The position numbers were made by a program, and so were the translations under genes. A stretch of DNA of 64,000 nucleotides from Psychrobacter sp. I-STPA6b (GTDB lineage Bacteria; Pseudomonadota; Gammaproteobacteria; Pseudomonadales; Moraxellaceae), in NCBI RefSeq assembly GCF_020662265.1, contig NZ_VEWM01000017.1:1-64000 (forward strand), in the 5' to 3' direction. Below the pieces are notes generated by a model, which searched no databases, was not told the DNA's origin, and saw only the letters and a list, made by a program, of their open reading frames with translations. Positions 54,130-63,420 of the stretch are shown in pieces (the stretch's first letter is position 1; every line of letters starts with the position of its first letter).

Positions 54130-55557
54130 TTGTCCCTAGCATCACTCAAAGTCCCTTCTTTACAGCGCTTTCCATTGAACTTTGCTGCCAACCTTATAGC
54201 CGCCTTATGGATGCTAGTTGGCTCTACACGTGCTTTTGCATGGGTAAAGCCCACCTTTTTACAGTTTTTAATTTTCTCTGTACTGGCATTAGCAAGTAAT
54301 ACCTTATTTTCATGGTTAGCGGCTGATTATGGCAGTGTGTTTAATGAGCAAGGACTAGTCAGTTACTTAATATGGCCGATTATTGCTGTACTGGCTGGTA
54401 TCATTTTGGCACGCCGTTCGGGAAACTATGCCTTACTGTTTGTTCCTGCGGTATTATGGCTGACAGCCGATACCATGTTAGCCTTGCTCCAAAGTTTGAT
54501 TCAGTTTTTGGGAACGAGAGGATGGTTACCGTTATGGAGCTATTCATTATTACCAACTGTTTTTCTACTATTATTTTTATGGCAGACCGTAGCGTTGTTA
54601 TGGATATTTGCACGCAAACTGCGAACGCCATGGTGGGAGCGTCTTTTAGTTTTAATTGGTGCAGTGGCACTATTAACAATGTGGCAAAAAAATGTCGCTG
54701 ATCAGCCCATATTTAAAGCTGTACCCAGTATGCCTGTATTAGAAGAGTCTGCATTTTATGCTCAGCCTATTTTATTATCCAATGCGCTTAATGCCATACA
54801 ACAAAACCGTATGGGAGAGACAGATTGGTTTTTTATGGGGGTAGCGGGCTATGCAGGGCAAAATGTATTTCGTTCAGAAATAGATGAAGTTCGGCAGTTA
54901 TTTGATGTGCGTTTTAAAACAAAAGGGCATTCACTAAGTTTAATTAATAATACCTATAGTTGGAATGAACAACCCATTGCTACCAAGACCAGTATTGCTC
55001 AAGGATTAAAACGTATTGGACAAAGAATGAACCCTGATGAAGATGTATTGTTTATGGCATTGTCTTCACATGGTGATATTGGTGCCTTGCAGTTAGATAA
55101 TCCACCCATGGCATTAGAATATATTGACCCAAAATGGTTGCGTCAGACATTAGATGACTCAGGTATTCGCTGGCGAGTGATTGTTATCTCAGCGTGTTAT
55201 TCAGGCTCATTTATTAATGAATTGGCGTCACCAACAACGGTTGTTATTACTGCTTCAGCAAGTGATAAGACCTCTTTTGGTTGTAGCAATGAAGCGGATT
55301 TAACTTATTTTGGTCGGGCATTTTTCGCTGAAAGTCTGCGTAATAATAACAGCTTAGAATCAGCATTTTTAGAAGCCAAACAACGCATAGCTGAGCGTGA
55401 ATCAGCCATGGGATTTGATGCTTCAGAGCCACAAATGGTGATTGGTGAGCTCATGGAAGTTGCATTACCTGAGTTTGAGCAAACATTATTTGAGCAGAAT
55501 CAGCCTGAGTCAATCAGCATTAACATTCCAGCAGATGTCTTATTAACACCGCCCTAG
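54130..55557 (+). CDS. membrane-anchored C13-family (legumain-like) peptidase
   Basis: A 475-aa protein. The first 190 residues hold about five transmembrane helices. The C-terminal part (about 210-440) is a caspase/legumain-fold domain of family C13: the catalytic His is H314 in MALSSHGDIG and the Cys is C356 in VISACYSGSF, with a following ASASDKTSFG loop that matches the family substrate-pocket loop. The topology would probably place the domain in the periplasm. Bacterial C13 proteins are thinly studied; substrates are unknown. The start is TTG 54130 with AGAGG 12-16 bp upstream, because a stop lies just before it; a later internal start is possible but would lose the first helix. Not in an operon. 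Confidence 0.85.
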   Translation: MSLASLKVPSLQRFPLNFAANLIAALWMLVGSTRAFAWVKPTFLQFLIFSVLALASNTLFSWLAADYGSVFNEQGLVSYLIWPIIAVLAGIILARRSGNYALLFVPAVLWLTADTMLALLQSLIQFLGTRGWLPLWSYSLLPTVFLLLFLWQTVALLWIFARKLRTPWWERLLVLIGAVALLTMWQKNVADQPIFKAVPSMPVLEESAFYAQPILLSNALNAIQQNRMGETDWFFMGVAGYAGQNVFRSEIDEVRQLFDVRFKTKGHSLSLINNTYSWNEQPIATKTSIAQGLKRIGQRMNPDEDVLFMALSSHGDIGALQLDNPPMALEYIDPKWLRQTLDDSGIRWRVIVISACYSGSFINELASPTTVVITASASDKTSFGCSNEADLTYFGRAFFAESLRNNNSLESAFLEAKQRIAERESAMGFDASEPQMVIGELMEVALPEFEQTLFEQNQPESISINIPADVLLTPP

Positions 55558-55729
55558 TATCTGAGTAGTCTGAGTAGAAGGTGGGTAAGTGACCTTTTAA
55601 AACCTGTACTAATGAGAGTATAATCCTAACATATAGCCATCAAACACATAAATCATATATTAAACTTGAATTTTGAGTTTAATAATGGTTAATGTCTAGC
55701 CAATTTATTAAAATTATAGGTAATGCCTT

Positions 55730-56431
55730 ATGACATCACAGTCTTGCACCAAAGATTACTTAATTGCACCTTCTATTTTATCTGCTGATTTTGCTCGTTT
55801 GGGTGAAGAAGTAGAAAATGTCTTAAAAGCAGGGGCAGATGTGGTACATTTTGATGTGATGGATAACCATTATGTACCAAACTTAACCTTTGGTAGCATG
55901 ATTTGTAAAGCATTACGTGATTATGGCATCACTGCACCAATAGATGTGCATCTAATGGTTAGCCCTGTTGATGGTATGATTGAGCAATTTTTAGAGGCGG
56001 GTGCAAGTATCATTACTTTTCACCCTGAAGCGACCCAACATGTTGACCGCTCATTACAACTAATTAAAGATGGCGGGGCAGAGTGTGGTTTGGTACTAAA
56101 TCCAGCGACACCATTGCACTATTTGGACTATGTCATGGATAAAGTTGACCAGATTTTGTTGATGAGTGTCAATCCAGGCTTTGGTGGACAGTCTTTTATT
56201 GATACTACTTTGGATAAAATTCGAGAAGTAAGACGGCGTATAGATGCTACTGGGCGAGCCATCCGTTTAGAGGTTGATGGTGGTATCAAAACAAATAATA
56301 TTCGAGCTGTCGCAGAAGCAGGTGCAGATATGTTTGTGGCTGGGTCAGCTATTTTTAACCAAGATGACTATCAAGCAGTCATTACAGCCATGCGAGAAGA
56401 ATTAAAGTTGGTTGGTTGTCAGTCAGCATAA
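55730..56431 (+). CDS. rpe: ribulose-phosphate 3-epimerase
   Basis: A 233-aa TIM-barrel epimerase that interconverts ribulose-5-P and xylulose-5-P. Motifs: [34 protein letters not shown] (metal His/Asp), [21 protein letters not shown] and [11 protein letters not shown], and the final AGSAIF. It is 233 aa, standard length. A short membrane-protein gene begins just after its stop. Confidence 0.96.
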   Translation: MTSQSCTKDYLIAPSILSADFARLGEEVENVLKAGADVVHFDVMDNHYVPNLTFGSMICKALRDYGITAPIDVHLMVSPVDGMIEQFLEAGASIITFHPEATQHVDRSLQLIKDGGAECGLVLNPATPLHYLDYVMDKVDQILLMSVNPGFGGQSFIDTTLDKIREVRRRIDATGRAIRLEVDGGIKTNNIRAVAEAGADMFVAGSAIFNQDDYQAVITAMREELKLVGCQSA

Positions 56432-56453
56432 TTGTGAAGTGGTAGATAGTTAT

Positions 56454-56804
56454 ATGCAATCTTCAAAAGATATCACCAATAATCCTGCACAACAGCTCAA
56501 AACGAGCAAAAAAGTGAGCCTTGTTCCTAAAGGGATTACCATTGGCTTGGCGATAGCAACTTTGTGTTTAAGCTCAGCAATTTATATCTTTCGTCTGATA
56601 TTGGGTGATGATCCTAATACAGTGATACGTCATGCACTTATCATCGTGCCTCTTTTTACATTGGGTGTACCTTTAGTATTTTGGTTAGGTGCATTAGTGA
56701 TGAATAAGTTTAAAGGGATGAATATTCAAACCCGAAATGCGCTCACATTGGGCTGGTTAATGGCTTGTGTTGGTCTATTATGGCTAATGGGTGCTTATAG
56801 CTAG
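56454..56804 (+). CDS. small membrane protein of unknown function
   Basis: A 116-aa protein following rpe by 22 bp. Residues 1-30 are polar; three hydrophobic segments follow (about 32-52, 60-83 and 94-114) with a DDPNTVIRH loop between the first two. ATG 56454 is chosen; an in-frame upstream start at 56412 overlaps rpe and lacks an RBS. The RBS is weak, so translation coupling with rpe is plausible. Family not recognised. Confidence 0.6.
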   Translation: MQSSKDITNNPAQQLKTSKKVSLVPKGITIGLAIATLCLSSAIYIFRLILGDDPNTVIRHALIIVPLFTLGVPLVFWLGALVMNKFKGMNIQTRNALTLGWLMACVGLLWLMGAYS

Positions 56805-56805
56805 G

Positions 56806-56940
56806 GGTTGTTAAATATTCAGCTCATTGGGCTAATATCTACAAAGGATACAGCCATCTTTTGTTTTTATATAAAAACTGGCTGAACTTGCCTTATTCTG
56901 CGTTATGCCAAATGGTGATGCAACTTTCTCATAGGAACAA
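56806..56940. repeat. degenerate relative of the 47.4-kb repeat, copy 2
   Basis: Begins with AGGGGTTGTTAAATATTCAGC and continues through GGGCTAATATCTACAAAGG and ATACAGCC, which align with the minus strand of 47363-47483 over about 80 bp. The remaining part (56885-56940) differs. The distal end supplies the AGGAA that may serve as RBS for the following gene. The terminal inverted repeat is eroded here. Confidence 0.5.
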
Positions 56941-56942
56941 GC

Positions 56943-57254
56943 GTGTCTATATTCTCTCCTGATTCTGATTATTATATCTTTCCCAAAGACTTGCCCAGAC
57001 CTTTGATGTTAAGCTTGATTTTTGCTTGTGTATTATTGGGGCTAGCATCTTTGCGTCATGGTCATGACTGGCAAAATTGGCTTAATGTTATCGAAAATTG
57101 GTTGTTGATGTTATTGATATTTCCAACCGCAACAGCAACGGTGGCCTTGCCTCTAAAATATCGTGACCCCAGTTTTGAGTTAAAACAAGCTTATTATCTA
57201 GGAATGTTTGTGGCACTCTTATTTACCTTAGCAAAGTTACGCTATTGGCGCTAG
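56943..57254 (+). CDS. small membrane protein starting at the edge of a repeat
   Basis: A 103-aa protein with a polar N-terminus (FSPDSDYYIFPKDLPRP) and three hydrophobic segments (about residues 22-38, 50-68 and 80-97). The start is GTG 56943, with AGGAA 5-9 bp upstream inside the repeat-like sequence. A membrane role is all that can be said. Family not recognised. Confidence 0.5.
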   Translation: MSIFSPDSDYYIFPKDLPRPLMLSLIFACVLLGLASLRHGHDWQNWLNVIENWLLMLLIFPTATATVALPLKYRDPSFELKQAYYLGMFVALLFTLAKLRYWR

Positions 57255-57404
57255 ATATCAAAGCTAAATATAAAATAAACTGATTATTTTATATACCATA
57301 AGAAGCTAGAAAGGGCTTGAAGTTTGCTGTCATTGCCATCATTGTTATACATCAATACATATTTTTAGTAAAGATGACTAAGAATAGGCTGAAGAGGACG
57401 TAAT

Positions 57405-57743
57405 ATGACGCATGAACATGACCAAGAGATAAATGAGGCAGTTGAGCTAGAAGCAGAATCAGATACTAAAGGTAAAAACAAAAAGTTTTCTAGTTTTGGC
57501 AAAGAAACCATGTTAGAGCTGGTTGAGCTGGAAGGTGGTAAACTGGTCTTACGTGATGTCAATAGTAAACAAGACCCTTTAGTAACCATTGATTTCGCTG
57601 ATAAAATCTATGATGTACTTGGCAAAGATGCTCAGTTTATTGGGCAACATATGATTCATGCCGCCATTCAGGTCATCATGCATAAGCAAATGAGTCAATG
57701 GCATGCACATGTTTATGATGAAGAGCCAAAGCACTATAGCTAA
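57405..57743 (+). CDS. conserved-looking hypothetical protein
   Basis: A 112-aa soluble acidic protein. Residues 1-30 are Glu-rich and likely disordered; residues 31-112 form an alpha/beta unit: FGKETMLELVELEGGKLVLR, VTIDFADKIYDVLG, FIGQHMIHAAIQVIMHKQM. AGAGGACG lies upstream of the ATG. It converges on rpmG with a shared terminator. I do not recognise the family, though the well-formed core suggests a conserved protein. Confidence 0.65.
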   Translation: MTHEHDQEINEAVELEAESDTKGKNKKFSSFGKETMLELVELEGGKLVLRDVNSKQDPLVTIDFADKIYDVLGKDAQFIGQHMIHAAIQVIMHKQMSQWHAHVYDEEPKHYS

Positions 57744-57813
57744 AGTGAAGTTGGTTAGGTTAATAGTGGGTAAATAGTACAAAAACCAATTCATACTTCA
57801 TTGATATACTATA

Positions 57814-57849
57814 TAAAAAAGGGATTATCTGATGATAATCCCTTTTTTT
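57814..57849. terminator. bidirectional terminator between the 112-aa gene and rpmG
   Basis: A 15-bp hairpin AAAAAAGGGATTATC / GATAATCCCTTTTTT with a TGAT loop, serving both convergent genes. Confidence 0.9.
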
Positions 57850-57877
57850 GATGCTGAATAGATGCTAAGAAATCAAC

Positions 57878-58033
57878 TTACTTGATTTTAGCTTCTTTAA
57901 ATACAACATGCTGGCGAATTTTAGGATCAAACTTTTTGATTTCCATTTTGCCTGGCATGGTGCGTTTATTTTTGGTCGTGGTATAGAAATAACCAGTTCC
58001 AGCAGTTGAGACTAATTTGATTTTATCTCTCAT
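57878..58033 (-). CDS. rpmG: 50S ribosomal protein L33
   Basis: A 51-aa ribosomal protein read from the minus strand: it starts [20 protein letters not shown], continues [20 protein letters not shown] and ends VFKEAKIK. This is the cysteine-free (zinc-independent) form of L33, as is usual in gammaproteobacteria. ATG at 58033 with GGAAGAT upstream; it follows rpmB by 61 bp in the standard rpmB-rpmG pair. Confidence 0.96.
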   Translation of the reverse strand: MRDKIKLVSTAGTGYFYTTTKNKRTMPGKMEIKKFDPKIRQHVVFKEAKIK

Positions 58034-58094
58034 GATAATCTTCCTTCAGTAGATGGCTTATTAAGATAGCAGTGGTGACTATAGTATGTCAGTA

Positions 58095-58331
58095 TTAAAC
58101 TTTTTGACCCTGCGCACGCAAATCAGCCAATACTTTATCAATACCGTGCTTGTCGATAATACGCATACCTTTAGAAGAGACACGAAGACGAACAAAACGG
58201 TTTTCTGACTCTACCCAGAAGCGATGGTTGTGAAGGTTTGGTTGGAAGCGGCGACGGGTTTTGTTGTTCGCGTGCGAAACATTGTTACCCACCATTGGGC
58301 GCTTTCCAGTCACTTGGCAAACTCGAGACAT
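58095..58331 (-). CDS. rpmB: 50S ribosomal protein L28
   Basis: A 78-aa ribosomal protein with the family start [20 protein letters not shown], then [17 protein letters not shown] and [19 protein letters not shown]. Single Cys at residue 5, not a zinc motif. GAGG lies upstream of the ATG. Promoter at 58374-58401; rpmG follows. Confidence 0.97.
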   Translation of the reverse strand: MSRVCQVTGKRPMVGNNVSHANNKTRRRFQPNLHNHRFWVESENRFVRLRVSSKGMRIIDKHGIDKVLADLRAQGQKV

Positions 58332-58373
58332 GGCGAACTCCTCATATATTAGTAAGACATGTGCATAAAGCGC

Positions 58374-58401
58374 ATTTTATCTTACTTATCCATAGTATCA
58401 A
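58374..58401 (-). promoter_or_regulatory. rpmBG promoter
   Basis: On the minus strand TTGATA (58401-58396) and TAAAAT (58379-58374) with a 16-bp spacer, about 43 bp upstream of the rpmB ATG. Confidence 0.6.
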
Positions 58402-58972
58402 CTCATACACTGTGGAATGGACACAATGAGGTCAAACTTGGATAAATATTGTTAATGGTAATTTGGCGGCCGCCTATCTTTACGCCACAACGAAAAGTAG
58501 CAGACCCACAAGAAAATTTAAAGCGCATATTTATACCATAAGATGCCAAATAACACAACTAAAAATTGATAATACCCTTTGAAATTACTGGTCAATGTAT
58601 TGGAGTTTGGATGTAACGTCATTTTTCTCGACAGGAGGATTCCTCTGTCTATTTTAGTAAAGGTAGATACGGATGATAACATTTATAACCCAAAGAAGGT
58701 ATTTTGCTAAATTTAGGTTGTAAGTTACATACAAAAACAGTAAAGTTATTATCAGGAAACTCAATAAAAATATTTGGTTACTAAGTAGTAATGATGAGGC
58801 TACATAACATACCAAGTAAATTTGAGAGGAAGCATTGCCCCAGTAACTTAGCGCATTGTTGTTATATCAATAAAATCTGTTGCTGTTTAGGGTGAGTTTA
58901 TTTATTGAAACTGAAATAATCTCATAACAACTTTTTTAATTTGTCACAATTTTTTAGCACATAGTACCTATT
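58402..58972. other. divergent spacer between rpmB and the Big_1 lipoprotein gene
   Basis: About 570 bp with no supportable gene. It contains a GGCGGCCGCC palindrome near 58466 and a short imperfect hairpin (GACAGGAGG with CCTCTGTC, about 58631-58650). The AT-rich second half presumably carries the lipoprotein gene promoter. Confidence 0.45.
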
Positions 58973-58999
58973 TTGGGGTACGAATGCGGAGTCTATATT

Positions 59000-61351
59000 A
59001 TGTCTAATACAAGCTTTTTGAGCACAATTACTAATAATCATAAGCGATCAGCAATTAAGTTCTTTCAGCTGACATCTTTATCATGTGCATTAGCTTTGGC
59101 TGGTTGTGGAGGCGGTGGTGGTACTGTTGACTCAATTGACCCTAGACCAGATCTTGGTGTAGGCGGAAGCACAGGCGGTTCAGGAAGTGGCACAGGAACA
59201 GGCGGTGGCGAGACAGAGTCTGAAGTGAAAATTAAAAAAAGTGCGTTGGTTGATGTTGATGGCAACGCTATTAATTCAATTGGTTTAGAAGGTGCTTATT
59301 ATCAAGTTGAAGTGGTTGATAAGGCAAATAAGCCCATTGCTAATGCCAAGGTTTCTTTTAGTATTGACGCACAAGGTGTGGTGTTAACACAAAGCACTTC
59401 TGGTTCTGTTTTAACAGACACCAATGGTATGGCTCAAATTTTCCTAAAACCACAGAATGCAGAAGTTTCAGGAGCCTATACAATTTCAGCTTTGGCAGAT
59501 TTTGGTAATCAAACAGCAAATAGTAATAAAACATTCTCAGTACAAGCAACGAATGTTGTGCTTAGTAAGCTGACTATTGAAAATAAACAGTTGCCATCTG
59601 GTGGACAAACTCCTGTAAGTCTACAAGTCACTGATACAAATGGTAAAGCGTTAAGTGGTGTATTGGTTAACTTAAATAGTAGTTGTGGTGATATTGTTGC
59701 CCAAGTGAGTTCTGATACAGATGGGATGGTACGTGCTGTTTATAAAGCCATTAATGCTGATAACTCTCTGTGTGGTGGCAATGTGCGTCTATCAGCAAGC
59801 ACAGGTAATAAGACACAATCTGAGACGATTGAAGTTGCCTCTCCTGAAGCAACATCTATCATCTACACTGCTAATGATTTGACCATGGGTATTCAAAATA
59901 GTGGCTCTTCTTCAACAGGGCAAATTGAGTTTACTGTTTACTCAAACTCATCTCCACTTGCAAATCAGAAAGTTGAGCTGTCACTAGAAAAAGCACCTTT
60001 AGGGCTGACTTTTGGTCCTGAGAAAAAAAGAGAGAGCTATATAGCGACTACGGATGAAAATGGTAAAGTTCAAGTCAATCTTTATCCAGGTAGTACGCCT
60101 GGTCCTGTTGAAGTGAAAGCAACACTGGTCTCAGACGAAAATGTAAATGCATTATCAAAAAATATCACCGTTGCTAGCTCTCGAGTGACTCAAACAGGTC
60201 TTAGTATATCTTGGGAAAAAAATGTACTAGATTGGAGTGCGGATGGAAATACAGCTGTTATACAAGCACGAATGTCAGATAGAAATGGTAATAAAGTACC
60301 TGACGGTACAGTAATTAACTTTACAGCAGAAGGTGGGAAGATTACTTCGGACTGCTCTACAGTAGATGGTGTTTGTCAAGTAACGTTCTCTACCCAAAAC
60401 TCACGCCCAGGAGATGGTCGAGTGAGTGTTTTAGCTGTGGCTGAGGGTGAAAAAGACTACATCGATACGAATGGCAATAATGCTTGGGATAAGGATGATA
60501 TTTTTGTCTACAATATTGGTGATACCTATCGTGATGATAATGAGAATCATAAGTATGATCAGGGTGAGTTCACTTATCCCTCAAAAGGTGGTAACCAAGC
60601 GTGTGAAAACAATTTAGATCAATATATTAATTTAAAATTCCCAACCCTACCTGCTATCAAACGTACACAGTATAAAGCAAGATATGTGGCAGAGTTTGTC
60701 TATCCGAATCGACCTGATACATGTAATGATGGTTTAGATGCTGTAGTAAGATATCAAGGCATTACTTTATTATCTGATAGTAATAATGCTAGATTTGTAT
60801 TAGGTGATGTAGAGAATAAAGTGTTTACACCTCGACCAGAACAAGTGGTTAAAGGTAGTGACAACCTCATTTCTGTACGTATGAATAGTGGTGGATTTTA
60901 TGATTTAAATCCAATGCCATCAGGTACTACGATTACTGGTGTTGCTAGTGATGAAACCTCATCTAAGCCAACGGCAGTAATCGTACCTTCTGGTACAAAC
61001 AACTATGTCATTAAGGTTAATGGTGCTAATGCTAATAGCTTCATTACAGTTAAAAAAGGTGAAGTAGAGTTTCCTGTAACAACCAATGCAAATGGATCCG
61101 GTCAAACAGCACCATTTAGTACAATCCCTGATGGAGATATTAGTATTGAGCAGGAAACTAAAGACTGTGAAGCTAGCCTTGTGGCAGGCGTTACAAAAGT
61201 CCCTGCAAATGTTGCTGTTGGTAAACCAGGTGATAATTTAGGAACTGTGACAACGTTTAAATTAAAGAACTGTCAAGCGGGAGATGAGTTTAAAGTAACC
61301 GCAACAGCACCTAATGGGAATGTGACTAGCTATACATATACTATTAAGTAA
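59000..61351 (+). CDS. Ig-like (Big_1 type) repeat lipoprotein
   Basis: A 783-aa exported lipoprotein. The signal ends in LALAGC (C36), followed at once by a Gly-rich tract and a Gly/Ser/Thr linker (residues 37-75). Several Ig-like beta-sandwich units follow, with Big_1 signs: VVDKANKPIANAKVSFSI, TDTNGMAQIFL, LQVTDTNGKALSGVLVNL, TDENGKVQVNLYPGS and MSDRNGNKVPDGTVINFTAE. A cysteine pair sits in several units. Around residues 490-530 a D/N-rich segment (YIDTNGNNAWDKDDIF, then DNENHKYDQGEF) may bind calcium. Big_1 proteins are surface adhesins or intimin-like stalks; here no outer-membrane barrel is attached, so a lipid-anchored surface or periplasmic protein is likely. ATG 59000 with GGAG upstream is preferred over the TTG at 58973. 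Confidence 0.85.
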   Translation: MSNTSFLSTITNNHKRSAIKFFQLTSLSCALALAGCGGGGGTVDSIDPRPDLGVGGSTGGSGSGTGTGGGETESEVKIKKSALVDVDGNAINSIGLEGAYYQVEVVDKANKPIANAKVSFSIDAQGVVLTQSTSGSVLTDTNGMAQIFLKPQNAEVSGAYTISALADFGNQTANSNKTFSVQATNVVLSKLTIENKQLPSGGQTPVSLQVTDTNGKALSGVLVNLNSSCGDIVAQVSSDTDGMVRAVYKAINADNSLCGGNVRLSASTGNKTQSETIEVASPEATSIIYTANDLTMGIQNSGSSSTGQIEFTVYSNSSPLANQKVELSLEKAPLGLTFGPEKKRESYIATTDENGKVQVNLYPGSTPGPVEVKATLVSDENVNALSKNITVASSRVTQTGLSISWEKNVLDWSADGNTAVIQARMSDRNGNKVPDGTVINFTAEGGKITSDCSTVDGVCQVTFSTQNSRPGDGRVSVLAVAEGEKDYIDTNGNNAWDKDDIFVYNIGDTYRDDNENHKYDQGEFTYPSKGGNQACENNLDQYINLKFPTLPAIKRTQYKARYVAEFVYPNRPDTCNDGLDAVVRYQGITLLSDSNNARFVLGDVENKVFTPRPEQVVKGSDNLISVRMNSGGFYDLNPMPSGTTITGVASDETSSKPTAVIVPSGTNNYVIKVNGANANSFITVKKGEVEFPVTTNANGSGQTAPFSTIPDGDISIEQETKDCEASLVAGVTKVPANVAVGKPGDNLGTVTTFKLKNCQAGDEFKVTATAPNGNVTSYTYTIK

Positions 61352-61430
61352 ATATAGTATGCTGTATCTACAGCAGATAACATAAACACTGAGTATTTTT
61401 TGGTGCAATTAACTATCTGATAGATGGAGA

Positions 61431-61455
61431 CCCTCAAGTATTCTTGGGGGTTTTT
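61431..61455 (+). terminator. terminator after the Ig-like lipoprotein gene
   Basis: CCCTCAAG / CTTGGGGG stem with a short loop, then T-run, about 80 bp after the stop. Confidence 0.8.
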
Positions 61456-61577
61456 ATTTATGTGAATACAAAGGCTTTTAGAAAGTAGATAGGGATAAAA
61501 TATAAAACTTATTGTCTTTATATGTGATACAGCTTTACAATATTGCCCCTATGATAACTTGAATAGAATAGATTCTT

Positions 61578-62489
61578 ATGAAAACAACATCAGCAAACTT
61601 TGCTACGCTACCAAGTGTGGCACCATCAACAAAAGAAACAGCCACTTTACTAGTACAATGCCAAGATCAGGCAGGTATTGTGCAGGCTGTCTCAGGTTTT
61701 ATTTATGAGCAGGGCGCAAATATTATTACTTTAGATCAATACTCAACTGCGCATGAAGGCGGGCAGTATTTTATGCGTGTTGAGTTTGCATTGGCTGGTT
61801 TCTCAGAGGTGCTTAGTAGTTTTGAGGAACAGTTTGCACAACAGGTTGCTAGTAAATATCAGATGGACTGGCAGTTGCATGATAATACAGCAAAGTATCA
61901 GGTTGGTATTTTAGTTTCAAAGTTTGACCATGCACTTTTGGATTTATTATGGCGTCATCAGCGTGGTCTGCTTGATTGCGATATTACGTGTGTGGTGAGC
62001 AACCATGAAGATTTGCGTCAAGCGGTAGAAAACTTTGGAATTGAGTTTCATCATGTCCCTGTAACAAAGGAAAATAAAGCGCAGGCTGAGGCACAAATTC
62101 ATGAGTTAATGGCGCATAATGATTTATTGGTTTTAGCACGTTATATGCAGATTTTATCAGCAGATTTTGTTGCTAAGTGGTCAATGCGTATTATCAATAT
62201 TCATCATTCATTCTTACCAGCATTTGTTGGTGCAGACCCTTATCGACAAGCATTTGAAAAAGGGGTGAAGTTGATTGGTGCAACGGCTCATTATGTGACT
62301 GCTGAGCTGGATCAAGGTCCTATTATTGAGCAAGATGTACATCGAGTGACACACCGTCAAGGTGTTGCTGATTTACGGGCAATTGGACGTGATGTAGAGC
62401 GTAACGTCTTGGCTAGAGCTGTAAACTGGCATGTACAAAATCGGGTGATTGTCACAGGTAATAAAACCATTGTTTTTAATGAGCTTTAG
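61578..62489 (+). CDS. purU: formyltetrahydrofolate deformylase
   Basis: A 303-aa enzyme that hydrolyses 10-formyl-THF to formate and THF, supplying formate for PurT. The N-terminal ACT domain (residues 22-100: TLLVQCQDQAGIVQAVSGFI) is followed by the formyltransferase fold with VGILVSKFDHALLDLLWRH, LVLARYMQIL, INIHHSFLPAFVGADPYRQA (catalytic His) and LDQGPIIEQDV with the catalytic Asp. The first 20 residues are an extension rich in Thr/Ser/Pro. Terminators flank the gene on both sides. Confidence 0.95.
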   Translation: MKTTSANFATLPSVAPSTKETATLLVQCQDQAGIVQAVSGFIYEQGANIITLDQYSTAHEGGQYFMRVEFALAGFSEVLSSFEEQFAQQVASKYQMDWQLHDNTAKYQVGILVSKFDHALLDLLWRHQRGLLDCDITCVVSNHEDLRQAVENFGIEFHHVPVTKENKAQAEAQIHELMAHNDLLVLARYMQILSADFVAKWSMRIINIHHSFLPAFVGADPYRQAFEKGVKLIGATAHYVTAELDQGPIIEQDVHRVTHRQGVADLRAIGRDVERNVLARAVNWHVQNRVIVTGNKTIVFNEL

Positions 62490-62521
62490 GTTTTAGTATT
62501 CTTTGGCTGTACTGTAGATAC

Positions 62522-62553
62522 AAAAAAGAGCTGTGTAAAAACAGCTCTTTTTT
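62522..62553. terminator. bidirectional terminator between purU and the hydratase gene
   Basis: AAAAAAGAGCTG / CAGCTCTTTTTT hairpin with an 8-nt loop, between convergent genes. Confidence 0.9.
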
Positions 62554-62584
62554 ATACTATAAACTACCAAGAGAGGGTCAGATA

Positions 62585-63367
62585 TTATTGAGTAACGGTG
62601 ATTGAGATATCGCCAATATTAGGAAAAATACCTGTAAATGTCCCCGTTTCTAGTGGAACAGGGCTACCAAATGAGCCAGATGATATAAACATACCTGCGT
62701 TGATATGCAGACCATGTGAGGCAAGTTTTTGTACCAGCCATTGGATGGCATTGGCTGGATGATTAAGAACGATGCTGGCAGGTTCAATTAACAAGGTAGC
62801 ATTATCTTTTTGCAGTTCACCCGTTGTTGAGCCAATGGCGTCATAACTTGCTTGGATTGGCTCGCCAAGGCAGACATATCCACCGACTGCACCATCAACA
62901 CACAAATGCTCTTTACTCATATTAGCAAACCAGTTGTTATAACGAGAGTCTGGAATCTCTAAACAAGGCGCGATAAGACATTTTTGGCACAGTTGCTCTG
63001 GTGTGTCTGTGGGGAGTAGACGCTCTTGGGCAATAAATGCCAGCTCAAGCTCAATCAGAGCACTATGGACATCATGAGTTAGGGATAGTGGTTGGGTATG
63101 CTCCCAAACTTGTTGCTCACTCAGTTGACCATAAATTGGTTCTAGTGAGTTAAAGATTTTGAGAGTTTGCTCATTAGTCATACTGATTTTATAGCCTGCC
63201 AGATGTTCTCCATGTGCCAGTTTTTGTGCAGTAACCGCGTGCTGGATATGATATGCCTGCTCAAGTGTTAGATTAGGTATCATCTGGTTAGTATCAATGG
63301 TTGTATGGGTGTGATAGGCTTTAAAGATAATCTCAACCAATTGTGTGGGGGAGAGTGGCGTTGTCAT
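62585..63367 (-). CDS. 2-keto-4-pentenoate hydratase family protein
   Basis: A 260-aa enzyme of the MhpD/2-oxopent-4-enoate hydratase family (FAH superfamily). Motifs: LTLEQAYHIQHAVTAQKL, GYKISMTNE, YGQL, IELELAFIAQERL (metal-binding Glu pair), CLEIPDSRY and the C-terminal GSFGSPVPLETGTFTGIF. Members act in meta-cleavage pathways, but no other aromatic degradation gene is near. ATG at 63367 is chosen with AAGGA 7 bp upstream; a GTG directly before it is an alternative. It lies downstream of coaX on the same strand. Confidence 0.85.
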   Translation of the reverse strand: MTTPLSPTQLVEIIFKAYHTHTTIDTNQMIPNLTLEQAYHIQHAVTAQKLAHGEHLAGYKISMTNEQTLKIFNSLEPIYGQLSEQQVWEHTQPLSLTHDVHSALIELELAFIAQERLLPTDTPEQLCQKCLIAPCLEIPDSRYNNWFANMSKEHLCVDGAVGGYVCLGEPIQASYDAIGSTTGELQKDNATLLIEPASIVLNHPANAIQWLVQKLASHGLHINAGMFISSGSFGSPVPLETGTFTGIFPNIGDISITVTQ

Positions 63368-63420
63368 CACAATATCCTTATAGTGTTTTTTATCATGGTG
63401 TTTTTATCAAAAGCTACTTT

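Noticed and set aside
58460-58475. GGCGGCCGCC palindrome as an operator or attachment site
   Set aside because: Short, isolated, with no flanking repeat or gene relation; may be chance.
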